The translations under genes and the position numbers were made by a program. DNA of 64,000 nt, from positions 14,012,001 to 14,076,000 of the forward strand of contig JAMPIT010000174.1 of the NCBI GenBank assembly GCA_026261815.1, written 5' to 3'. Position 1 is the first letter of the stretch, and each line of letters begins with the position of its first letter. This stretch comes from Monarcha castaneiventris obscurior. Taxonomy: Eukaryota > Chordata > Aves > Passeriformes > Monarchidae. This document shows positions 42,001-54,000 of the stretch, piece by piece. A model generated the notes under the pieces. That model saw only the letters and a list, made by a program, of their open reading frames with translations. It had not been told where the DNA came from and did not search any database.

Positions 42001-45000
42001 GCCCCCCAGCCCTCAGACCATTGGCTTCTGATGCTCTGCCTGCCCCTGGGACCCTTTGGGTTAAAACCACGTGCGGCTTTCATTCTTGATTCTTTGTCCC
42101 TGTTTCCTTCGAGTGTGTTGGCTTCGTTAAACTCCTTGGAATTGCATACAGAGAACCCCCTCGCCTCTTCGTTTCTGGTTCATGCTCAGACCGTGTGTGT
42201 GAGCGGCTGCTCGCGGCTCTCCGCAGAGGTGAGATCGTGTGCCCATGTGGGTGCTGGCAGAGAGCTGCCTGAGCGTCCCCACGAGGGACCCTGAGGAGCA
42301 AATGCAGCATTGATTCACTGATGCCCTCCTTTCATACAGAGCTATTTGAAGAATATGTTTCACAGGCCTTGTTTCTGACCAGAAACATCTGATCCAAGAA
42401 GCTAAAAAGTGCTGTCCTTCTCTTGGGGCTGATTTTAGGGAGGAACTGCTGGAAATGAGAAGTGTCTAACTGGTTTCAATATTAGTTGAAGAGGGCCAGT
42501 TGGTTGACTGACCTGCTCTAACATCTTGTCGGGTAGTTCAGCCTCTGCACTCGAACAAGTGAGACCACATGCCCTGTTATTGGGGTTGTTATGGAAATAA
42601 GCTTGTGAGGCATTTGGGTACCAACGAATGGTAACGATGGAGCCTATAAATACCCAAGAATATTAAATTATGATAATACTTCTGAGGGTGTTTTCAGTGT
42701 AAGGCTTTCCCAGTACTGTCTTCATTTGCAGTCTTAAATTAGTCTTAAAAATACAGTGTGCTACAGGGAGACATTTTCCTTCCCTTTTTATTTCACTGAT
42801 ATGCAAACAGAGGTGGGGATCACTAAGAACTTAACCTTAAGTGTCTTACCCAAAGCCCCACAGCACATCAGTAACAGAGCTCAGAAGCTCAGTGGTAAGC
42901 ACTCAGCCATCAATTCAGCCTTACCTCTTATTGGAATGGTTACTTCTTCTGAGGATATGAAGTAACACTGAGAATCCCATCATGACAAGCGTTCCTTGTT
43001 GTCCTGTTTCATGTTATTTCCAGTGGGAACAGATCACACCCTGGTATGTGGGCATCAGTCAGCTTTGATTTGTTAGCACAGTAATGATGTGCCCATCCTC
43101 TGAGCTGTATGGCCAGGGCTGAGCGTCTTCTGGCCTTGAGAAGGTGCAGAGGTAAATGTTTAGGTGATCTTGAACTTGGGGCTTTGCTCCCTTTTTGGGT
43201 AAAACTCTTCTTGCAGTTGGAGAGTCTTGGCAAAATGTGCCAACAGCTTTCTGTGTTCTGGGAAATCAAAATTTCAGGTCAGTGGCCCTGCAAGGACAAG
43301 TTAATTGAAGCTCAGAAGCACAGGGCTTGTAAGATTTGAGCAATGGGCTGAGATGACTGTTGGAGGTCCATTCCAGCTGAAATATTCTATTCTATTCTAT
43401 TCTATTCTATTCTATTCTATTCTATTCTATTCTATTCTATTCTATTCTATTCTATTCTATTCTATTCTATTCTATTCTATTCTCTAGGTTTACGTACTAT
43501 GCATTATTTACTTTCTTGTAATTACAAATTGCAACAATCTTGTTGATTTTTGGTGGTGAATAATGGCCATGCCCTAGTGTGACCAGTTACTGAGCTGGGC
43601 TGGCTGTTGTTTCTTACTGGAGTAATGTTAATGCTTTGAAGAGGTCCCTCACAGTAGGGGCACTGCATGCAGCTTGTTAGTCTGGAAAATAACCTGAATG
43701 TGTTTTCCTGTCAGTATTTTCTTCCAGCTTCTCATGACAGCCCATTTAAGCCGTGTCCTCACTGTGTCTTGTTCCAAAGCTTATTGCTGGTTTGTGAAGG
43801 CCCCTTCTGGCTTCTTTTAGATGCTAGAGATGGTCTTTAGCCTTTGAGCTTTTCAGCAGGTTATTATGATGCCATTTCTGAAGGTTTCTTATTGTATGTG
43901 GTAGAACAGTGACTCCATACATCCTTTGTTTAAGAGAGAAAAATGTGCATGGCAAAGCAGAGAAAAACCCAAACAACAGGAAGCGATGCCAGAATTGTAC
44001 CCACTTAAGAATGTAAGAAGTACACCAGTGAATACTGTGCCAGATTGCTTCTATTCTTGTAAAATAATCCAGGTTTGCTGTGGAGGCCTGTTTCCTGCCA
44101 CAGCAAAAGGTCTTTTTTCTTCTTTGAGCTTTCAAGAGGCGTTAGATCATTACTAACTCCTGTGTCCACCTCCAGTCCAAGATTCATGCTGCAAGAAGCC
44201 TGAGTGAGATTGCAATTGACCTGACCGAAACTGGAACCCTCAAGACCTCAAAGCTGGCCAACATGGGGAGTAAAGGCAAAATTATCAGTGGAAGCAGCGG
44301 GAGTCTTCTGTCATCAGGTAGGTCCTTTGTCCTGTAACTGGAAAGAATATGGTGGGAAGGGCCATGGCCATGGTATAATGGGGAGCAGCCAGAAGCTGCA
44401 CTGCAGAAATGAAAGTCACTTCCCTTTAGCCTTTCTGTCTGTCCAGGTGGCAGTCCATCTCTCAGCACATTGCTCCACAAACAGCACAGGCAGCAGCCTC
44501 CCCCTCTCTCTTTGCCACCATTCGTTTCCTCCTTGACTCCAGGATGTCATCTCCAACCTCTCAATTTCCAGCTGAAACCTGGTCTCTCTTCACAATTTCT
44601 ACCCTAACCATCCCTTGGTATCCAGCTCATCCTGAAGCAGATGGGTTTGTGAAGGAGTGCCCAGCCAGCACTGGGGAAGCAGTCAGCCAGTGCAGCTCAC
44701 AAGGGAAGCTGAGGCTGGGAACTGGTGATGTTCCTCAGCATTGTTGAGATAGGGTGTCTTCTTCACAGAGTGCACATCTGCTTTGCCTCTCTGTTGCTGG
44801 AATTTGGCTGCTGTCCCAGGCTCAAAAGAACTATTCCCTAGCGCTCTACCAAACTAGTGCCAGGGTCCTGGAGGTTTCTTGTTGTGGCTTAGAGCACTTT
44901 CCTGTGTGAAGAAGATGAAAATCTGTGAGAGAAACCCAAGGGAAGGTGATGCAGAGGAGAGCTAGAGCATGAGGAGAGAAGGACTGGAGGAGGATTAGGA

Positions 45001-48000
45001 GGTTGTCTGTGACTCTTTGATGCTCTTCTGTCAATCTGAACCAGACAAGCTGTGTGTAAACTAGTGATAAATGTCACTGCAGGAGTAAAGCAGGGGTTGA
45101 TACATAGCAAAGAGCTTGAAGCTGCTTAGGTGAGCTCTTCAGGAGGGCAAGGTTACTGGTATCACTGTAATTAACAGTTTCAGACTATTAAATACCTTCT
45201 GTTAAGCATCATATCAAGTTATCAAAACCAAATGTGTTGGGACGTGTAACAGCACAGAATAACCTTCTTATGCTTGGACAAGGGAAGATCCCATCTAAGA
45301 ATGCAAATGCTTTAAAACTGAACCCACACTGATGTAGTAGACTAGCTTTGCATCACTGCATCCTTCATGTCCCTTAAAACCCACACTTTCCTGCTTCGTA
45401 AATGTTCAGCAAGGGGTTAAAATGTGCAGTGTTTTCAGAGCTGCATGCTGTGCAATTCCTTGCCTTGCCTGCAAACAGAGTTGCCTTTCTGCTCCTGAGG
45501 CCCTCCTGACAAAGCATACAATCCACTGTCTGTGCCTCCCATCGCTTAGGGAGTTGCAGTAGCTCAGCAGCTCCCAGATTGGTGTCGGGTTGTTGGAACT
45601 CTTTGTTTGTTTGGCATTTTTTCCAGCTCTCATGCTGGAAAGTAAATAACGTTAAGTACCCCAAGAAAGTTCTTAAGGTCTTTCCAAGATCTCAGCCTCC
45701 TGGGCACCATTCCCAAGTTTGTGAGAGCTACTTGGTAGTAATCCTGTTTCCATGTTAATACATGGACTTTCTGTGTTCCTGGAAAAAAACCACTGGGGTC
45801 TGCTTCTGCTCTTACACCTAGAGAGAGCAGTAGCCAGGTGAAAGCCAGCAGAAAATCAGGCCCAGAAAAGCTGCTGTGGGGCCAGCATCTATCAGGGTTA
45901 AGTGGATGGAAATTCCAAACCGTGAGCTGCCCATGCTTTTTTTTCCTGTACATTTGTGCTCCCTGCACCTTTCTGGCTGAGCATAGGATTTGTACACTCA
46001 TCAGAATTGCACTAGTGACTAGAACCACCCAGAGTTCTTTGGCCAGGTGAGTAATTTCTTCAGTCCTGGGTAGGTGGATCTGCCTACCTGGGTGCTTTCA
46101 TTAGGACTGTGTGAACCTCTGTTTTTGTCAAGGTGCTGCTGATGGGCCAAGCAAGCACAACTCCCTCCATGTTCCTCTCTTTGGAGCTGCTTGTTACATC
46201 CTGCCAGCTCTGAGGACAGGGCTCTCACCAGAATGTTGAGGAGAGCTGAAGGGTTTGCTGTTGCTGTGTGTGTTCTAGCAGCTACAAGCAGCTACAAGAA
46301 GGTATTGAGAGATGTCTCGCAGAGGTCAGGTATGAGGGAATTAAAAACCCTGGATTGCTTCCACACAGTCACTCAGATCCCTCTGCTCCAAGAGCCCCTT
46401 CCCTCAAGCCTGGCTGGTGGAGGTGGCCCATCCCTGTCCCACTGGATGGGAGGGGGCATTCATTGCCTGTCCCACTGGGCACAGTCACTGGCTCTGTCCC
46501 AGGCTTTGTGTTTCCTCCCATTGTGCCAAAGATTATCAGCACACAACCACAACAATGATGGGTTATCGCAGCACAGCCTGCACACTGGAGAGAATAAGTG
46601 CAAATGATTAAGTGGCCACAGTAGACTTCCAGGCTATAAATATCTCAAGTGACTCGAAATCACAAGGTCAGGACTGAATCTCTGTTTGCCTCCACTTCCC
46701 TACTATTCTCAGTCCTTTTTTCCTGAAAATTATTTGTAGTAATTTCCTCCCTCCATCTCACTCCTCCTCACTGGAGGGGCTGTCAGCACCATGAGGAGCA
46801 TGCCAAAACTGGCATGTCTCCCCTGGGCTTGCAGCAAGTCTGCAAGGAAAAGTTTGTTGTTGCTTCCAGCTGTCACACTGTCTGGAGAAGATCCTGCTGT
46901 GCAGTATGAGGCAGTCGCTGCCCCACATCACTTACAGTCTCAAGAGACAGCAGAGGGGAGATGGAGTCTTACACTGGGAAGTGGCTTCCTCATGATCACA
47001 GCAATTCAAGACCAAAGCTTCAGCTCCTCCATTTTTCCCATGCTCTTGATCTCAGTCTGTCCACTGCAGATTTGTAATTTTGATGCCCAAGCCAATTTCT
47101 GACAAGTTGACTCTTAACTTTTGTCCTCATTTTGGATCTAAAGGGGCCTCCTTAGGGTAGTGGGCAGCTGTGATTTAGCTTAGGGATCTTCTGCTCAGGA
47201 TCTATGGGCCATCCCTGGACATCTGGGGTAAGAGTTGTCCATGAATGAAAGCTCTGCTTTCACACGGGCAGGAGCCAAATCAAAGCCAGCAGAACAAAAC
47301 CAAGTTAAGTCTAAGGTGGATTTTTCCTTTGGAGTCTGTGCCATAAGAGCTCTGCAGGTGTCCGAGCTAGTGAGGAGCCCTGTAGTCACTGGGTTATTGT
47401 TGCACTGAACCCCAGACCACCTTCTTCACCTCTGTGGGCCGAGGACACACCCTAGAGGAGCATCTCTGCTGTAGCTCTGCAGGCACATTCAAGGAGCCTC
47501 CAGCCCCTGAGCCCCACTCCTGCAGCAGCGGAGGTTTCCTGTGCAGGGCCTGTTTACGTTTGAAAACGCCACAGCAGAGCCCAGCCAGCCGCTTCCCAGG
47601 GCCCGCCGCTGCATCCGGCGGGGCCGTGTCCCGGCTGGAGCGCTCCAGCGGGCCCTGGAGCGGATAAGCAGCACTCGCGTGGGCCGGGAGCGCGGGGGCT
47701 GGCGAAGACGCGTCGCCCACAGGATATCTGAGCGCATCCTGTGTGGAGCAGCTCCAGCCGAGCTCCCGCGCGCCGCGGAGGAAATCCTACGTGCCAGGGA
47801 GACCAGAGATAGGGGCTGTCTGGGGCTGCTGTGCGCTGACATCCTGGCGCAGTGACTCAGCCCGTGCTCTGGCACGGAGCGAGCGTGGGGGAAACTTCCC
47901 TCCCTCCTTGGGGGACAGCCTTCCACGGAGACCTCAGCCAAGTGCCAGTGAGCTGGAGCCAGCAGCCGGATGTAGCGTGAAGGGTTTGCCATATTTAGAT

Positions 48001-51000
48001 GCGTTTTTCCTGGAGCAGGAGACTTGGGGAATGAGAAAGAGGAGGGATGCCTGGATGCTTTTGCCTTGCTGCTGCTGCTCAGCCACCTTGTTGCATCTTC
48101 TCAGCTGGTGTCACCAAGACTCGGCTCCCTCTGCTCTTCAGCATCCTATCTGTCCTCCCTGCTTGTTTTCATCCTTCTCATTTTCCAAGTTTCCACTCTA
48201 CTACAATAGATGGAGGAAATAGGGACAAACAATGAGTCACTGGTAGGGCTTTTCTCTCCCAAGTGGTGTCTGGTCTCGTCCCTTTGGCAGGCTTTAAAGC
48301 AAAGCTTATCTTGGACCCCAGCAGAGCTGTACCTGCATAACACTTGACCAGATCCTTCAGGGATATGACCCATGTGCTACATGTCCCCATCAATGTAACC
48401 AAGACTGTCCTGACCTCACCAGTATAGAAGTGAGCAGAACCCAGCCTGTTAGCATTGGTGAAGTTCAGCCATGAGTTCTGCTGGAGAAGTGAGTTGGACA
48501 GGGTGGACCTTGTTCTCCCTGTGTTTCTCAGCTCTTGTTCTCCTGAATGTCAGAGGATGAAGAAATCACCCAGAGAGGCCATGTGGGTGTCAGAAGATGA
48601 GTACTGTTTCCACAAATTAGTAGGGTATTAAGCGGACGTTTAGGTCACCAAGACCCGTGTCCCATCCTGTATGCTAAGGAAGAAAGGGCACATACACATA
48701 AAAACAGCCCCCAGTTCAGGAGGTTCTTGGTGCCCACCAGAGAGAAGGTCCTGTGCTTGCTACCTGGTGTATTTTCACAACCCTTTTTCTTTTAGGAACA
48801 TCAAATTGTTCTGCAGAAGTGTGTGTTGAAATGCAGAGTTTGGTAGATCCTTGCACTGCAAATGGGAAGGAGACTGAAAAATAATTTTCCCAAAAAGGCT
48901 CAAATGCCATATAGGAAAATTATATATTTCAGCAACATTTCTCCCATTTACTGCATTAGGAATTAACCCATAAACACCTCAGAAAGCCTCCCATTTCTGT
49001 TGCAGCAGGAGCCTTTTGTGTCAGGGCTGATCTCTCAGGACTGATGTTTCTCTGTTGATGATCCCCATTGGAAGGCACTGGGCAGCCATGACTCAGTGAC
49101 CATATCTAATAGGGCTGATTTAAGGTAGTATCTGCTTGATTGGTTTGGTTTGTGCTGGCCTTTGATTATTTCTTGGTTTTTTTTACGGTATTTTGATTTG
49201 TCCTGACATTTTTGGGTCAATTGCCACTGGGTTTAGAAGTGGATATGTGATCACAGCCTTATTCAAGGTGGGATTGATACATATTTGTAAATAAAAAGCC
49301 TCTAATAGAAGCCGTAGGCACCCAGCAATACAAAGCACTGTTCTCTGCTCATTTACAGTCATCTCATACAGATGTGGTTGTCTTGACTGATCAAGTTTCC
49401 ATTTGCTTTTCACCCACAAGAACAAGCAGAGAATCCAGCCAGTAAAAATCTAATAATACACTCCAAAATAATTCAGCTTTTAAATAAAAATTTAAAAACA
49501 AACATTATTGCCAGTGAGTGGATGACTTTGGTTTCAGCGGTAATCCCATTGCTTCATTCAGAATGTGACAGCGCACTTCCAGGTCCCCTCCAGTTCCTTT
49601 ACTTTTTGGGAGCAGTGAAAAAGATGGCAGAATGTGCACTCAGTGGAGAAAATGTGCGCCAATGGCATCAGGGTTGAGTCCAGCGTGGTTCTCACACAGG
49701 GAAAGCACAGCTGGAGCAGATGCTGTGAACTGTCTGTGCTTGATTTGGGTCCGTACCAGCTCAGCCAGAAGCCTTTTGTTTCCTTCTTGTGGGCATACCC
49801 CGAACCAGCACAGGTGTCTGGCCAGGCTGTTCATATGCTTTTCAATGTTTCTGTGTAGCTGCTGTGGCAACCCACACAGCAAAAAGGAATAGCTTTTAAA
49901 AATAAATCTGAGGCTGGCGTGGAGCAGACAGAGGAAGGAAAGGGGAAGAGCAGTTGAAAGGAAAACGCAGGTCATTAAAGTTGTCATAAAAGAAAAAAGG
50001 TTCAAAACATCTGCTGGAATCATGAGCAACTTTTTACCGGGACTCGGCAGTTTGTTGACAAGTCCATAAGAAATTCAGCAGTTCAGTGTTGCTTGTAACT
50101 GCTCACCAGGGTAATTACTAAGAATTACTAAGTGCTGGAGAGGAGTTTCCCTGCCAGTGCAAATACAGGGCTCCTCTAGAAGGTCCCATCAGGTTCTTCC
50201 AGCACAGACGTGTCTGCAGAGTTGAGTTTTGTTGCTTTAAAAGGGCAAACACAAATAAAATGAGCATGACTACAGCAATTAAACAAACATCTTACCATGA
50301 GGTTCTCCTCCTTTGTCTGGTAATGCTCAACCAGGCTGACCTTTAGAGACATCTCTTTACCCGCTCCCACTTCAGGACAGCCCAGTAAAAGGTGTAAGGA
50401 AGCAGAGTGGTGTTTCTTTGAATAAAAGCCAGCTGTCTTCCTCTATGAAAACTGCAGAAAATAGTGGCGGAAAAGATCTGTGAGATTCTCTGCTCCCCCT
50501 GGGCCAATGCAGAACTGTTTTGTGGCAATTTTTGCCTCAATCCTCTTTCACTTTAGCTTTAATGGTCTGCTGGAATAGTAGCAATGAAAGATGAAGCTGA
50601 AAGCACAAATTTCACTGTTCTGCTGCCAAAATAAAGAATTGTTCCCAGGTTCCTTCCAAAGCTCTGTGAAATAACAGCTTTTTCAACCTCCTTGGGCTGA
50701 GTGTTTTCACTGAACACTTGGATGCCAAGCTGCAAACATTATCTAGGAGCCCCCATGTAACCCCCATCTGATGACAGGTGAACAGAAAATTCCATGCAGC
50801 ATCCTGTAGTATCTGACTGCTGCAAATGATAAAGGTCTGCTTTCTCTGTGCCATTGCTTAAAAGGGTCAGGGAACAGGTCACTGCTGAAAAAAAATGTTT
50901 CTATTGGTACACCAGCAGAAAAAGGAAGGATAAGGAGAATATCCATCCTTTATTGCATGTGGGTGAAACATAGTGACAAAGGATGAGGTTGCTTCATCAA

Positions 51001-54000
51001 GAAGTTCCCCTGAAGAGCTGAAATTACAAATGTTGTCATGACATCTGAGCAACAGAGTCTGATTTAATGCACAGAGGTACTTCAGTGGGAGTTGCTGGTA
51101 ATTGCCACTTGAAAGGCAAACCATTTGGACACGCAGTTAAGTATCTCGACCTACATCTTCACAGAAACAGCTACTACCCTAGAAGGAGCTATGATTGGGG
51201 TTTTTTGGTGTGTTTTACAGGAATCTTGCTAGGTAATTTTGTTCCATTACAGTTTTTCATAGAACAGGCCCTGTAAGTGGATTGAATTACATGTTTGCTA
51301 CTAGGATAATTGCAGTTCTTAAGAAGCAGGCTGTATTGTCTAATGGTTTCTCCTGGGCTTAATTTCCAAAAAATGCATCTCCAGGGCTTTGTAAACTGTA
51401 CTGTTATTTGCCATTGGGAGCTTTCATGGGTTTTGTGTGTGGGTTTCCTCTAAGATCTTTAGATGAATAATCTTGCTGCTTTTATTTTTCCAGATACTGA
51501 TTACAAACATCTTTATGTGCTCCACTGTCCAATCTCTGACTGTTAGCTTAAACATTAAGGACTAGCTGTAAACAGACATGACTGGGTAACACCTGCTTCA
51601 TGTCATACTCCAATTTCTTTTTGGAAGGACTGTGTCCAGGCTTTGGTAAAATTACAAGCACTCCAGATGTGTATTGTTGTCAGCTGGCCTAGTGAAATCA
51701 TTGTTTATTGACAGGTTCCCAAGAGTCAGACAGTTCTCAGTCGGCCAAGAAAGACATGCTGGCTGCACTGAAGTCCAGGCAAGAAGCTTTGGAAGAGACA
51801 CTGCGCCAACGTTTGGAAGAGCTAAAGAAACTGTGCCTGCGGGAAGCGGTAGGCAGTGGACATTTTATAACCTGTAACACTTTGTTTCTGGCTTTGTTAC
51901 AGCATGCTTGTTGTTTGGAGGTGGGGTGGGGTCAGGAGATGAGATTCCTTCCACAGTCTCCTCTTCCAAAATCCATTGTACAATGGCCTCAGGGAGATCC
52001 AGCTGTTTCAACTCCAGATTGCAATGTCCAGGACTTTTTTCCCCCAGAGAAGGAGACCCCAGTCAGCTGGGTACCCAGTTGGCTTGGGGCTAGAAGGGTG
52101 CTCAGCATCCATGTCTGTTGTTTGAAATTGTGAGCAAGTTGCATTCAGCAGGCTTCTTATTAACTTTGATGAGAATATTATGCTACCTAAATGGCATAGG
52201 AAGGCTGTCCTATGTGCTGGTCATCACTTCTCAGATACTTTTGACTCCATTAGCAAAAAAAGCCCTGAGGCTGGCACACTTTCTTCTTGGAGCAGGCCCA
52301 GTTTTACATGCTTTTCTTCTCCAAGCATGCTCTTCCACACAGCACACAAGGTCTTATCTGCTCCATGTAGATTGCCTTTATCCAGTCAGCTCTGGCACTG
52401 CTGGAACAAAAGCCAGTGTGGTGGCAGACCTTGCAAAGGGGAAATACTGTGGTCATCCCAGGACATGCAGGACAGCTCAGGAACTCGTAAGTTTCCCACT
52501 CACCTGCCAGTTCATTTTGGAGTACGTAGAAGGCCCTTTAGAGATGAATTGAATGTTTGGGGAAATCACAGCCCTGCTGCAGCTCTGTGTGGAGATTAGC
52601 AGCAGCATACTCAGGCCATTCAGCAATCTTCCCATGTTTACTAGGCCTGAGTATCTGATTTAACAACAAATAGTGATGTGTAATACAACAGGAAGCTGGC
52701 TGCAGACAGTGGCACAGAGATCTTCCAGGTCTTGCTTAATATTTGATGTGTATCTACCTTTTAACAAAAATGGGAGAAATGGGTCACCGATTCAGGTCTC
52801 ATTGCACTTTATTTCAATTATCGTATAGTTTTAACGCCAAAAAGAGCAAGCTGGGGAAAATACTCTCAACAAAGAATGTCAGCAGAAATCTCTGCTGCCC
52901 CTGTTCCCATTCTTTACTCCACGGGAGCAATCTCTTCCCACCGGAGAAGTCCTGGTTGATTTCAGCAAACAGCTTGTGCTGTGAAAAAGGTCACAGGACC
53001 AGATCCAATCTCTTAGGTCCATTGAGCTGAGATCATCCACAGGAAAAAAATCACAGCTCTTCAGAGGCTGACAGTCAAGGTCTGGAGGCTCTACTTGGCC
53101 CGGAGGAATTTACTACCCTAAGCTGACCCTGCCTGGCTGCCGGTGACTAATCCTTGCCGCAGCACCGGATGCAGGGGAAGATGTGCCTGTGTCTCAGCTG
53201 CAGGAGCTCACAGCCCAGTGCCTTCCCTTTAGCTCCAGCCCTGTTTTTGGTGCAGCCTCAAGCACTTCAGGAGCAGCCAGGATGCAGGCAAAAGCTCCCA
53301 CTGGGGCATGGAGCTGGGGATGAGGAGCAATAACTCCTTAATGTGCTGTGGCAAGGCTGGCCAGAGCCCATCTGTCAGCACGTTAAGAGCTGGTAGAAAG
53401 TGTTCGTGCTTTCCATAGGTGATTTGAGAGAGGCAGTTAATGGACACTTGGAATCTGATCCCATCTTGCAACTCTACAGCTCATCCATCAGCAGCTGGTA
53501 GTTGAAAGCTTCCTCTCAGGCTGCCCTTCATCCTTTCTGCTTCAGCATGGGAATGGCCAAAACAGAGGAAGAAGGTGGCAGACCAGGAGATAAAAAAGAC
53601 TTGAAAGTGGTGGCATAATTAAGAAAGCATGGCCAGAACTATTCATAATGCTGGCATCAGGTTACTTTAGGCCATCACTACTCCACTTACTTATTAATTT
53701 AGATTACATTTCATGATCGTGCCTTTGAATACTTTTTAGCTTGTGGAGGCAGCATGGTAGCCCACATTAATTTTGTCCTGCTCTGATCTTTACAGATTTT
53801 ACAGCAGATTAACTCTTTCGCCACTGCCCTGCTTCATATTAATCTAGGAGTTATAAAGAAAATATCCCTGTTACCCTCAGGATAGGATACAGGAATCTGT
53901 GTCTCAGTGCAGTGCTTAGAGCATCATCTCAGTAGCAGGAACGCATTTTGAAAGAAAAACTGAAATAACCCCACAGGGCTGGAGGGGTGATGCAGAGAGG

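Larger units (their letters stand above)
37849..44175 (+). other. FRMD4A: Intron (6.3 kb)
   Basis: GTGAGC donor, CCTCCAG acceptor. It holds an unexplained 87-codon ORF just after the donor (37922-38185), a small 9-bp repeat near 38464, an LTR-like segment around 41.9-42.3 kb and a CR1 tail with a TATTC microsatellite at 43345-43484. Confidence 0.85.
44318..51714 (+). other. FRMD4A: Intron (7.4 kb)
   Basis: GTAGGT donor, TTGACAG acceptor. It contains a second CpG-rich block at 47.52-47.92 kb and a 10-bp two-copy duplication near 46277. The rest is unique sequence. Long overlapping ORFs at 47.5-48.2 kb follow from the high GC content and lack gene-like structure. Confidence 0.85.

Noticed and set aside
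42640..42655. TATAAATA box-like sequence
   Set aside because: Isolated AT-rich match in intron without CpG content, initiator or downstream exon.
46431..46483. CCTGTCCCACTGG occurring twice
   Set aside because: A short direct repeat pair about 40 bp apart, with no flanking structure. Probably local duplication.
47489..48235. Overlapping ORFs of up to 167 codons on both strands, including hydrophobic short ones near 48024
   Set aside because: Length is explained by CpG-rich composition. No homology recognised and no splice structure, so not called as genes.
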